The notes beneath the pieces were generated by a model that saw only the letters and a program-made list of their open reading frames with translations, did no database searches and was not told where the DNA came from. Source: Planctomycetia bacterium (GTDB lineage Bacteria; Planctomycetota; Planctomycetia; Pirellulales; UBA1268). From it: 19,440 nt of DNA. Shown here piece after piece: positions 7,400-15,427 of the stretch. Numbering within the stretch: the first letter of the stretch is position 1; each line of letters opens with the position of its first letter. The translations under genes were made by a program, and so were the position numbers. Where the stretch lies: assembly GCA_009919445.1 (NCBI GenBank), contig RGBY01000016.1:1-19440 (forward strand). The letters run 5' to 3'.

Positions 7400-10300
7400 T
7401 CAGCGAGGCACCCTTTCCTCCGCTGCTGCGGTGAGCACGTCGGTCAGGATGGCGGCAAGGGCGGTGACATGCGGGAGGGCGACCATGCTGTGATGATGGC
7501 CCGGTACCTCGCAGACCTCCACCGATCGTAAGAGTTCACCCCAGCCACGGTTTACCGGCCCAGCTGTTTTGACGGGTATGTCCAGAGGCCGGAACAACAC
7601 GCCATCAGTATCGATCGGGTGAGGCTGGAACTGGCTACAGAGCCTGACGTGATGGGCAAACAGCTTTTGCAGATCTGCCAGGACCCTTGAAACCAGTTCC
7701 TCGGGAGCAGTTTCGTTGATCAGCCCCATCCTCCGAGCATGATCGTAAAGGAATGGCAACTGGTCCGCAGCAGAAAGTTCGCCAAGTTCGGCCAGGCTCA
7801 AATCGAGTCCATACTCCTGCCCCACGTGGTGGTCGGCAGAATCCGAATCAGGCAGTGCCGAGTCGAAAAGGATGAGACGCTCAACCTGTTCGCCGGCAGC
7901 GAGCAGCTGTCGCGCGACCTCACTGGCGATCACCCCCCCTAACGACCAGCCTCCAATGAGATAGGGCCCAGTCGGTTGAGCCGTACGCAAGGCCGCTGCA
8001 TAGTCAGACGCCATCTCTTCAAGGGTTTCCGGTAGTTCCTCCGTTCCATGAAGCCCTCGGGAGCGGATGCCGATAAGCGGTCGCTGTTCATCAAAGTGGT
8101 GGGCCAAGGCGGTATAGCAGACGACAATGCCGCCAGGGGGATGAATGAGGAACAGCGGAGATCGCGACCCTGTCGTCTTGAGTGCCACCAAGAGCGGATG
8201 GCCAGTTTTTTCGGCATCGGCGGAATCACTAGCGACGAGCGATTCCTCACCAAAGCGAGCGGTAACGGCTGCTGGGTGGAGCTCTGCGAGCCGTTGGGCA
8301 ATTTGTCTGATGTCGGCCAGATCAAAGAGCAATACCGTCGGCACATGGACGCTGAGGTCTTCACTTAGCTGGGCAGACAGCATGGCGGCCTGAAGCGAAG
8401 TGCCACCAAGGTCGAAGAAGTTCTCGTTCGTGCCGACCTGCTTCCGTCCGAGGATTGCCTGCCAGCGGTCAGCAAGGTGCCGCTCAAGCGGTGTTCGTGC
8501 CGCCACCACCGTCATCTCTGCGTCGTCCTCGGCCAGGGGGGCGGCTGGCAACTGCAGGCGGTCAATTTTGCCACTGGGTGAACGGGGTAACTGGTCAAGA
8601 ACCGAGAGAGTTGCCGGCCGTTTGGGGGCAGGAAGATGACGGGTCAGATGCTCCCGCAGCGCTGCTTTCGACACGGGAGCGGCGGCCTCGTTAGCCGGAA
8701 CGACAAAGCCGGCCAGTCGGGCCTCGGGTGTCCCGGCAGCGACCACGGTGACGGCAGCCTCAGCGACTGCCGGATGGGCGGCGAGGCAAGCCTCAATCTC
8801 TCCGAGTTCGATTCTGTACCCACGAAGCTTGATCTGATCATCCAACCGGCCCAGAAACTCGATGCAGCCGTCAGGCCGCCGTCGGCACCGGTCGCCGGTG
8901 AGGTAGGCCCTGTGGGGGCTGCTGTTGCTTCCCAGGTTGACGAAGCGATCAGCGGTCAACTCGGGCCGAGCAAGGTAGCCTCGGGCTAATCCTGGTCCGA
9001 GAATCGCCAGTTCTCCTGGTTGCCCGTCAGGCAGGAGTTGGCGGTTTGCATCAACGACAACCAGGGTTGCTCCGGCTGCTGCGGGGCCGATGGGAATTCG
9101 ACTGCTCCCATCGTGATCAGGTGGTACGAGCCAGGCTGCTGCCTCAACAGTGGTTTCCGTCGGGCCGTACAGGTTCCAAAGCCTGACGCCGGGAAGTCGG
9201 GAAACAAGGGGGGGCAGATCAGCAGGCATTGCCTCGCCACCGCACCAGATTTCACGCAGGCTAGTGCATTCAGAAAATCGTGGATGTCGGGCCAGCAGCT
9301 GCAAGAGTGACGGGGTTGTCGGGAGGATGCTGATCTCATTTTGGATCAGCATGTCGACAAGCTCTTCGCTGTCGTTTCGTGCGGCTGAGCTCGCCAGCAC
9401 CAGGCGGGCTCCTGCTGCGAGTGTTGCCAGACTGATCCCAACGGCAGCATCAAACTGATGTGAGAAGAGCAGCAGCACGCGATCTGTCGCTGTGAGCGGC
9501 AGCCGTTCAGCCCGCCAATCGAGGAAGTTAGCAATCGCAGCTTGCTCAACCAAAACGCCCTTGGGGCGGCCGGTCGAGCCACTTGTGTAGATGCAATACG
9601 CAAGGTCGGAGGCGTTGGGCTCGGGAATCGGCAGGGGCTGCTGGGGCTCGCGCAGATCGGCGAGCCGAATCACATTGAGACCATCTGGGGACAAGGCGTC
9701 GTCAGCACCGGCAAGGACGATGCTGGTGGCAGCTGAGTCGGCTAAAAGAACATCCTCACCAACGGCCGGCAGTCGCTGATCAATTGGAATTGGGGCACGG
9801 CCAGCAAGCATGGTGACAAGTGTGCCCACCACTGCCGCACCACCAGTGCCCACCACCGGAACCAGAGCCCCGGGCCCAACGCCGGCCGCGGCCAACTGTT
9901 CGTGAAGAGACTGGGCAAGCCACTGGATGTCGCCAAACGTCCAGGCTGTTTCGCCGTCGACAACGGCGATATCTGTCGCTGCAGCGAAACGGGCTGGGCT
10001 GAAATGACCAATGAGCGTGCCCGCAGGTGCTACAGCCTCGGGCAAATCAGCCCCGGCAGGCGCCTTGCCGCCCCAGTTTCCTTCGTATACCGGTTGATCT
10101 GGCGCAGTGACGAGTGCGGCCGTAAGGGTCTCGAGGTTTCTGGCCAGGCAGGCGATGGTGCGAGCGGTAAAGAGTTCACTGGCGTAGCGGATCATGCCCT
10201 GGCACGATGCCTCAGTCTGTTCGAAGACAAACTCAATGTCATGAACGCAGGCTCGCTGCGGCACATGGAAGCTTTCCTGGCGGAGGCCGGCAAACTCGAC

Positions 10301-13300
10301 TGCTTCAGCCCGATCTGGAAAGAGGAAGCCGGCCCGGCCGGTTTCGTTTCGGCGATGGGATTTTTCAAATGTACAAGAGACCTGAAACAACGGGTGACGG
10401 CTCGGGTCACGGTTGCAGCGGGCATCTTCGATAATCGCTGCGAGCGGGTAGTCCTCATGTTCAAGGGCATTAAGGAGGGTTTGGCCGGTTCGTTGAACCA
10501 GGCTACGAAACGTCGGCTTGTCCTCGAGGCGTGCCGGTATCGGGAGCATGTTGACAAAGAATCCAACGGTATTTTCAAACCGCTGCTGACTGCGACCGGA
10601 GAAGGGCATGCCGATGAGGAAGGAATCTTGGCCGGAGGTGCGGGCCAGGAAGACCTCGACAGCCGCAAGCACAACGGCGGCTGGTGTGACTGATGTGGCT
10701 GTTGCCAGTTGATTGATGGCGGCGACAGTCTCCGGAGAAAAGGCTAGCGGTTCACTGGCGGCACGCCCAAGGAATTGAGGCGGTCGGGGCCGATCAGTTG
10801 GAAGTTCAAAAGACGTTGGAATGCCGTCGATCTGTTCCCGCCAGAATGCCTCCAGCGATTTCCGTCGGCTTCCGGTCAATAAGTCCTGCTGACGGTCGAC
10901 AAAAGTGGCGTAGTTGTTGGTAGGAACGGGAAGCTCAATCGGCTGCCCGGCCACGAGTGATCGATAACTTGCGGCAATTTCCTGGAGCAGCAAGATCAAT
11001 GACCAGAAGTCGACCGCAATATGGTGCGTGGTCGCCTGAACCACCCAGTCATCGTCGGCCAGTTGGAAGACAGTGATCCGCAGCAGGGGGCCATGTTCAA
11101 GATCGAACGGTTCCTCGGCAGCCGCCGCGGCAGACGCCTGTACCTCGGCGATGCTCAGGCCCCTGGCGTCAATGACCGAAAATGCTGGGGGAAGTGAGTC
11201 ATGGACGTGTTGGGTGAACTCTCCACCGGCATCAGAAAAGGTGGTGCGGAGGGTCGCATGCCGCTGAGTGACACCTTCCATTGTCTGCCGCAAGGCGTCC
11301 AGATCGAGGGATGAACGAACCCTGGTCGGGAGGAACACGTTGTAGGCAGTGCCGGCCGGATGGTGCCGGTAAGCAGCCCAGAGACCCCGCTGACCTGCCG
11401 CCATCGGGAAGTCGCGTACGAACTCAGCAGTCGCTGGCGTTGCCTTTGGCGCGGAAGCGGGGGCTTCCACAAACGAGGCCTGCTCGCTGCTCACCTCAGT
11501 ATCGGTGAGTGATTGGCAAATCACGTCCACAAGACCGGCAACGCCGGAACTCCGCATCAGGGCTGAGATGGCGAGGTTGACACCGGCTTGATTTTCAATC
11601 CAGTTTCGCAATTCGACTGCCATTAGGGAGTCGAGCCCGAGTTCCAAAAGCGGCCGCTCGAGTTCAAGGCCTTCAGCATCAACACCGAGCAGGCTGGCAG
11701 CCTTCCCGCGGACAACGGCCTCGACCATGGTCCGTTGTTCTGCCGGTGGAGCCTTCCGAATTGTTGCGGGCGAGACGACGGTCGTCTGGGCCTTCCCCCC
11801 GTCCGCTGATCCAGCCCGAATGAGATGGGCAAATTTTGGTGCAACCTTATCGGTGATTCCCAGCCCCCGCCAGCGGGTCCAGTCCATCCGCAGCACGCTT
11901 AGCTGGGTTTCCCGTGACGCGATTGCGTAGCCGAGGCAGTCCATTGCCTGCCGCACACTGAAGCTGAGAACTCCTTGCCGCTCCAGTCGGGCGCTGAGTT
12001 CATCCCGTCGGGCCAGATAACCGACTTCGCCAAGGTGGCCCCAGTTGATCACGGTGGCGGGCAGCCCGTGGTGACGGCGGTGATGAGCCAGGGCATCGAG
12101 GGCAGCATTGGCTGCAGCATAGTTAGCCTGCCCAGCATGGCCGAAGACACTTGAGAGCGAGGAAAAAACAACGAACTGATCAAGTTGAAGGCCGCGAGAT
12201 TCCTGGTGCAGATTCCAGCCCCCAAGCAGTTTTGGTTTGAGGACCCGGTCGAGTGTCGCGTGATCGAGATCGACCAGAAGTTTGTCTTCCAGCACCATTG
12301 CCGTGTGGAAGATTCCTCGAAGGGGCTTTTCTTCAGCATTGATAGTGGCCAGCACCCGACGAACGTCCTCAGGTCGGGTGATGTCAGCAGGCAGCAGACG
12401 AACCCGTGTGCCACCCGTTTCCAGTGCGGCAATGAGGCTGGCGGCTTCGGGGGAAACCTGCAGGCTGCGACCACCCAAAATCAAGGTTCCAGCGCCGTTG
12501 GCTGCCAGCCAGCGGGCAACCTCAAGGCCGAAGCCGCCGAGGCCACCCGCCACCCAGTAACTTCCTTCGGGATCGCAGGGAGCGATGCCTGAAGTTGCCG
12601 GTCGCACCGCTGCAGGAGGGCGGGTGTAGTCAATCACCAGCTTGCCGATATGACGGGCCTGCTGCATCGAACGGAAGCCCGCGATGGCATCCGTTGCGGG
12701 GTGGACGGTAACGGGGAGCGGCTGGAGTTCTCCCGACTCAAATCGATCGGGAAGCGTCCGCAGCAGTTCTCCCATACGGGCCGGCTGCTGCTTGAAGAGC
12801 TGGTCGAGATCGATGCCAAAAAAAGCGATGTTGTTGCGGAAGGCATAGAGGCTCAGCGCTGCGTCGGCGTAGATGTCCCGCTTGCCGATTTCGAGAAACC
12901 GTCCGCCGATCGCAAGGGCTTCGATGCCGCGAGCAATCGCTTCGCCGGGAAGGCTGTTGAGGATGATGTCAACTCCGCCGGTGAGGCTGCGGGCCTCATC
13001 AGCAAAGGTCAGGCTGCGAGAGTTCATGACGGCGTCAGCAGCTTGCTCGCGAACAAAAGCTCGTTTCTCGTCACTACCAGCCGTGGCGAGGATCCGCGCC
13101 CCGGCGAGCCGAGCCAGTTGCATGGCGGCTAATCCCACGCCACCGCTGGCAGCATGGATTAACACGTTGTCACCTGAACGCATGCGGCCGCAGGTGTCGA
13201 GGGCATGGATGGCAGTCAGAAAGGCAATGGGCAGGGCAGCTGCCTGCTGGTGTGACAGGTTGCGAGGCTTGCGAGCTACCAGGGTGCTTTCCACGACGAC

Positions 13301-15427
13301 ATGGGTAGCGAAGGCCCCGGGGGCAACTGCCATCACCTCATCGCCAGGCCGCCATTCGGTCACGGCGTTGCCCACGCGAATCACGACACCAGAGCATTCG
13401 CTTCCCAGGACAGGCCGACCAGGTGGGAGCCCTGGGTAGAGGGCGAGCGCCTTCATGACATCACTGAAATTGAGGCCAGCAGCCGAGACCTCAATTTCGA
13501 TTTCATTTGGACCGAGTGGTACAGGGTGGAAAAGCCGATGGTGCAGTTCTTCCACCCCGGCGGAGTCAGCGGCCTCGAGCCGTGCCGGCAAACTGGCAGT
13601 TGCCGCTAGACAGGCCGTTGCCGTGGTGTGGGGGTGGAACCGCCGAACCCAGCGACGTCCGTCTCTCAGGAGAACTTCATCTTCGTTATCAGTTCGACGG
13701 ACTTCAGACACTAGGTCTGCAAGTGCCGACTGACCTACGTCAGGAAGATCAATCAGGCGGGTGAGGAAACGGTTGTATTCGCTGGCGATGACCCTCCCCA
13801 TGCCAATGAGTGGTGACTGGGAAACATCGAGTTCTTCAGTCGCATGATCGAGAGCCTGCGCCCCAGCGGTTACGAGAAAGCAGGGCGTTTGGCCAGTCGG
13901 TTCCGCCGCCTCCCAGGCCTGAACCAGATGGAGGGGGCCACGGCAGGTGAGTTGCGTGCTTGCCTGCAAAGCCTTGTCAGTCAGGTCGGTTGTTCCCGGG
14001 GCATCAAGTGCCCAAAGAGCAACGATGCCGTCGATCGAGCCAGGATCAATCTGTTGGAAGAACCGATCAAAACTGGCTCGGTCATTCGGATCAAGCGAGA
14101 AACTGCCGTCAGCCTGCCGGCAGTATTCTGTACCGGGTCGCACGTGAATAACCTCATCACCCGCTGCGGTCAGTTGCTTCGCGAGTTCGTTGCCCGCATT
14201 CTTTTCATCACCAAAGAGAAGCCAGCGAGTAAGCGAACGGGGCTCAGGAACTGGTGGCTCGTCCTGCAGGATCCAGTCGAGGCGGTAAACAAGATCGGCA
14301 GTGGTTTCGGCAGGGCCGCTCCCTGTCACACGATGGCTGACAAACTCTCGGATACTCAGGCACAGTTCGTGGGTATGAGCATCGTAGATATCGATGTCGG
14401 CAACGATTCGTTCATCGCTACGATCGCTGATTTGGACGTGGGCTGTGGCCTGGGAGCCAGGAGAGCGAACAAACCGAATCTCGGCAATCGTATGCGGCAG
14501 GTAAAGCCCTGAGATGGTGTGGTCGAAATCACGGTCAGCCGCAATCATCCCGTGAAAGCAGGCGTCGAGTAGGGCCGGGTGGACGTTGTAGGAATCGACT
14601 TCAGCCGCCACCGCCTCTGGTACCAGAACCTCAGCAACACATTCGCCTCGTCGGCGTTGACCATGGCTGATCCCACGGAAACGTTCTCCATAGTCCAGGC
14701 CGAGTTGGTTGCAGTAAGAGTAGAGCCGGTCGCGGGTAAAGATTTCGGGGCAGCGACTGCGGGCCTCAGCAAGGACGTGTTCGAGGGGCTGTATTTCCCC
14801 TGTTTCGGTCGCAATCGTGATGGAGGCAAGCTCTGTCCAATCATTGTCGTCCACGCCACGATGGGCGAAGGAGAGGCTGCGGCGATCAGATCGATACCGG
14901 CATTCCATCCAGCGAGCTGATGTTTCGTCATGAAGACAGGCCTGCTTCAGTTGCAGCCGCTGCAGCCGGATGGCAGTGGTCTCGGGGCCAGCCAACTGAC
15001 GGGCCGCGGCAATCGCGGCCTCCAAATAGGCTGCTGCGGGATGCACGCAGGCGGCCCGCACCCGGTGGTCGCTGAGATAGGTTTGCAGCCGCAGGTCGAC
15101 GCGGCCTTGCCAGCGGGGCTCTGGCCCGTCGGCAGGTTCGCCCAACAGAGGATGCAGCGAAGAGGCCGTCCGTGATTGCCGAGCCTCCCGCGACTCTTCT
15201 CGCAGTTTTTTCGTAAGGAATGGCTCTGGTGGCAGCGGGATCCGTTGCCGAGGACGCGGGTGTAAACGTTCCCAGTTGATCGCCAATCCGAGTGTGAAGA
15301 GTCGGCCGAATGAGTTCAGCATGGAATCGACATCATCACGTTCCCGATGGAGTGATGGCAGGGTCTCAACAGTCTGGCCGCCGGCAGAAGATGCCTGCTT
15401 CCTCCAGTTGAGAGGCAAGCTGCTCAA
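7400..15427 (-). CDS. Hybrid PKS-NRPS, downstream frame: post-AT linker, DH, structural KR, ER, KR, ACP, C, A, PCP, TE
   Basis: This 2675-residue open frame holds everything after the AT domain of the megasynthase. It would add and fully reduce a polyketide unit, condense it with one amino acid and release the product. Approximate domains by residue: AT-C-terminal/post-AT linker 17-70, DH 92-365, KR structural subdomain 376-600, ER 612-935, KR 951-1195, ACP 1228-1300, condensation 1337-1770, adenylation 1810-2295, PCP 2308-2375, thioesterase 2412-2665. All core motifs except one DH glycine look intact. There is no methyltransferase, epimerase or terminal reductase domain. The nominal start is TTG at 15427, inside the end of the KS-AT frame (62-bp overlap), with no ribosome-binding site; the first ATG is at 15322. 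I doubt independent initiation. The two frames look like one gene broken by a frame-changing deletion within AT, natural or artefactual. Confidence 0.93.
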   Translation of the reverse strand: MSSLPLNWRKQASSAGGQTVETLPSLHRERDDVDSMLNSFGRLFTLGLAINWERLHPRPRQRIPLPPEPFLTKKLREESREARQSRTASSLHPLLGEPADGPEPRWQGRVDLRLQTYLSDHRVRAACVHPAAAYLEAAIAAARQLAGPETTAIRLQRLQLKQACLHDETSARWMECRYRSDRRSLSFAHRGVDDNDWTELASITIATETGEIQPLEHVLAEARSRCPEIFTRDRLYSYCNQLGLDYGERFRGISHGQRRRGECVAEVLVPEAVAAEVDSYNVHPALLDACFHGMIAADRDFDHTISGLYLPHTIAEIRFVRSPGSQATAHVQISDRSDERIVADIDIYDAHTHELCLSIREFVSHRVTGSGPAETTADLVYRLDWILQDEPPVPEPRSLTRWLLFGDEKNAGNELAKQLTAAGDEVIHVRPGTEYCRQADGSFSLDPNDRASFDRFFQQIDPGSIDGIVALWALDAPGTTDLTDKALQASTQLTCRGPLHLVQAWEAAEPTGQTPCFLVTAGAQALDHATEELDVSQSPLIGMGRVIASEYNRFLTRLIDLPDVGQSALADLVSEVRRTDNEDEVLLRDGRRWVRRFHPHTTATACLAATASLPARLEAADSAGVEELHHRLFHPVPLGPNEIEIEVSAAGLNFSDVMKALALYPGLPPGRPVLGSECSGVVIRVGNAVTEWRPGDEVMAVAPGAFATHVVVESTLVARKPRNLSHQQAAALPIAFLTAIHALDTCGRMRSGDNVLIHAASGGVGLAAMQLARLAGARILATAGSDEKRAFVREQAADAVMNSRSLTFADEARSLTGGVDIILNSLPGEAIARGIEALAIGGRFLEIGKRDIYADAALSLYAFRNNIAFFGIDLDQLFKQQPARMGELLRTLPDRFESGELQPLPVTVHPATDAIAGFRSMQQARHIGKLVIDYTRPPAAVRPATSGIAPCDPEGSYWVAGGLGGFGLEVARWLAANGAGTLILGGRSLQVSPEAASLIAALETGGTRVRLLPADITRPEDVRRVLATINAEEKPLRGIFHTAMVLEDKLLVDLDHATLDRVLKPKLLGGWNLHQESRGLQLDQFVVFSSLSSVFGHAGQANYAAANAALDALAHHRRHHGLPATVINWGHLGEVGYLARRDELSARLERQGVLSFSVRQAMDCLGYAIASRETQLSVLRMDWTRWRGLGITDKVAPKFAHLIRAGSADGGKAQTTVVSPATIRKAPPAEQRTMVEAVVRGKAASLLGVDAEGLELERPLLELGLDSLMAVELRNWIENQAGVNLAISALMRSSGVAGLVDVICQSLTDTEVSSEQASFVEAPASAPKATPATAEFVRDFPMAAGQRGLWAAYRHHPAGTAYNVFLPTRVRSSLDLDALRQTMEGVTQRHATLRTTFSDAGGEFTQHVHDSLPPAFSVIDARGLSIAEVQASAAAAAEEPFDLEHGPLLRITVFQLADDDWVVQATTHHIAVDFWSLILLLQEIAASYRSLVAGQPIELPVPTNNYATFVDRQQDLLTGSRRKSLEAFWREQIDGIPTSFELPTDRPRPPQFLGRAASEPLAFSPETVAAINQLATATSVTPAAVVLAAVEVFLARTSGQDSFLIGMPFSGRSQQRFENTVGFFVNMLPIPARLEDKPTFRSLVQRTGQTLLNALEHEDYPLAAIIEDARCNRDPSRHPLFQVSCTFEKSHRRNETGRAGFLFPDRAEAVEFAGLRQESFHVPQRACVHDIEFVFEQTEASCQGMIRYASELFTARTIACLARNLETLTAALVTAPDQPVYEGNWGGKAPAGADLPEAVAPAGTLIGHFSPARFAAATDIAVVDGETAWTFGDIQWLAQSLHEQLAAAGVGPGALVPVVGTGGAAVVGTLVTMLAGRAPIPIDQRLPAVGEDVLLADSAATSIVLAGADDALSPDGLNVIRLADLREPQQPLPIPEPNASDLAYCIYTSGSTGRPKGVLVEQAAIANFLDWRAERLPLTATDRVLLLFSHQFDAAVGISLATLAAGARLVLASSAARNDSEELVDMLIQNEISILPTTPSLLQLLARHPRFSECTSLREIWCGGEAMPADLPPLVSRLPGVRLWNLYGPTETTVEAAAWLVPPDHDGSSRIPIGPAAAGATLVVVDANRQLLPDGQPGELAILGPGLARGYLARPELTADRFVNLGSNSSPHRAYLTGDRCRRRPDGCIEFLGRLDDQIKLRGYRIELGEIEACLAAHPAVAEAAVTVVAAGTPEARLAGFVVPANEAAAPVSKAALREHLTRHLPAPKRPATLSVLDQLPRSPSGKIDRLQLPAAPLAEDDAEMTVVAARTPLERHLADRWQAILGRKQVGTNENFFDLGGTSLQAAMLSAQLSEDLSVHVPTVLLFDLADIRQIAQRLAELHPAAVTARFGEESLVASDSADAEKTGHPLLVALKTTGSRSPLFLIHPPGGIVVCYTALAHHFDEQRPLIGIRSRGLHGTEELPETLEEMASDYAAALRTAQPTGPYLIGGWSLGGVIASEVARQLLAAGEQVERLILFDSALPDSDSADHHVGQEYGLDLSLAELGELSAADQLPFLYDHARRMGLINETAPEELVSRVLADLQKLFAHHVRLCSQFQPHPIDTDGVLFRPLDIPVKTAGPVNRGWGELLRSVEVCEVPGHHHSMVALPHVTALAAILTDVLTAAAEERVPR
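7433..8506 (-). other. PCP and type I thioesterase domains of the PKS-NRPS
   Basis: The peptidyl carrier protein (about residues 2308-2375) has FFDLGGTSL with phosphopantetheine Ser2344. The thioesterase (about 2412-2665) belongs to the alpha/beta hydrolases, with nucleophile Ser2495 in GWSLGG, probable acid Asp2522 in LILFDSA and catalytic His2645 in PGHHHSM. It ends the protein, so release should occur by hydrolysis or cyclisation, not by reduction. The sequence does not tell which. Confidence 0.88.
8543..10000 (-). other. Adenylation domain of the PKS-NRPS
   Basis: This domain selects and activates the amino acid as an aminoacyl-AMP. Core motifs are complete: A3 YTSGSTGRPKG (1947-1957), A5 NLYGPTETT (2085-2093), A7 YLTGD (2175-2179), A8 with RGYRIELGEIE (2202-2212) and A10 PSGKIDR with Lys2287. 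Aligning by eye to the GrsA pocket gives the ten-residue code D-A-G-P-W-G-L-V-E-K (positions 235, 236, 239, 278, 299, 301, 322, 330, 331, 517). Asp1993, the equivalent of Asp235, predicts an alpha-amino acid. I cannot match the code to a known substrate, so the residue stays unassigned. Confidence 0.85.
10118..11746 (-). other. ACP and hybrid-type condensation domain joining polyketide to amino acid
   Basis: The ACP (about residues 1228-1300) carries LGLDSLMAVELRN with phosphopantetheine Ser1267. The condensation domain (about 1337-1770) has the intact acid-base motif HHIAVDFWS (His1468, His1469, Asp1473). The N-terminal GQRGLW...AYNVF pattern and the DFWS ending are typical of C domains that accept a polyketide acyl donor from an upstream ACP. 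This supports direct amide formation between the reduced acyl chain and the amino acid on the PCP. Confidence 0.85.
11843..15154 (-). other. Complete reductive loop: DH, structural KR, ER, KR
   Basis: The DH (about residues 92-365) has His121 in YLSDHRVRAACVHP, where the usual Gly after the His is Ala125, and Asp288 in HPALLDACFH. A catalytically silent region (376-600) is the KR structural half that precedes the ER in fully reducing modules. The ER (612-935) has LNFSDV and the NADPH motif HAASGGVGLAAMQ (758-770). The KR (951-1195) has GGLGGFG (961-967), Lys1066, Ser1090 and Tyr1103 in QANYAAAN. All three reductive steps are therefore predicted active, giving a saturated beta-carbon if each acts. 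Confidence 0.87.
15366..15427 (-). other. Frame break and missing AT segment between the two PKS frames
   Basis: The two frames overlap here in different phases. Frame one reads LEEAGIFCRR then PDC and TGA. The other phase picks up GGQTVETLPSLHRERDD, which belongs near the end of an AT domain. Comparing with the usual AT layout, about 100-120 residues (roughly 300-370 bases, not a multiple of three) are missing around the bases CTGCCGGCGGCCAGACTG on the - strand. A simple one-base indel would not explain the missing segment. Confidence 0.75.

Noticed and set aside
7353..7404. Small stems between the convergent ATPase and PKS-NRPS genes (GCTGC/GCAGC; GCTGAG/CTCAGC)
   Set aside because: Stems of only 5-6 bp with 9-base loops and no T tract on either strand; too weak to call a terminator.
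9902..10693. Long + strand open frame (263 codons) within the condensation/adenylation region
   Set aside because: It runs opposite to a continuous, motif-rich C-A coding sequence and shows no domain or ribosome-binding site; it is a GC-rich antisense shadow.
13844..14512. + strand open frame (222 codons) opposite the DH-KR region
   Set aside because: The - strand encodes recognisable DH and KR structural subdomains here; the + frame has no family features.
15366..15427. Programmed ribosomal frameshift joining the two PKS frames
   Set aside because: There is no slippery heptamer at the junction, and a frameshift would not restore the roughly 100-120 missing AT residues.
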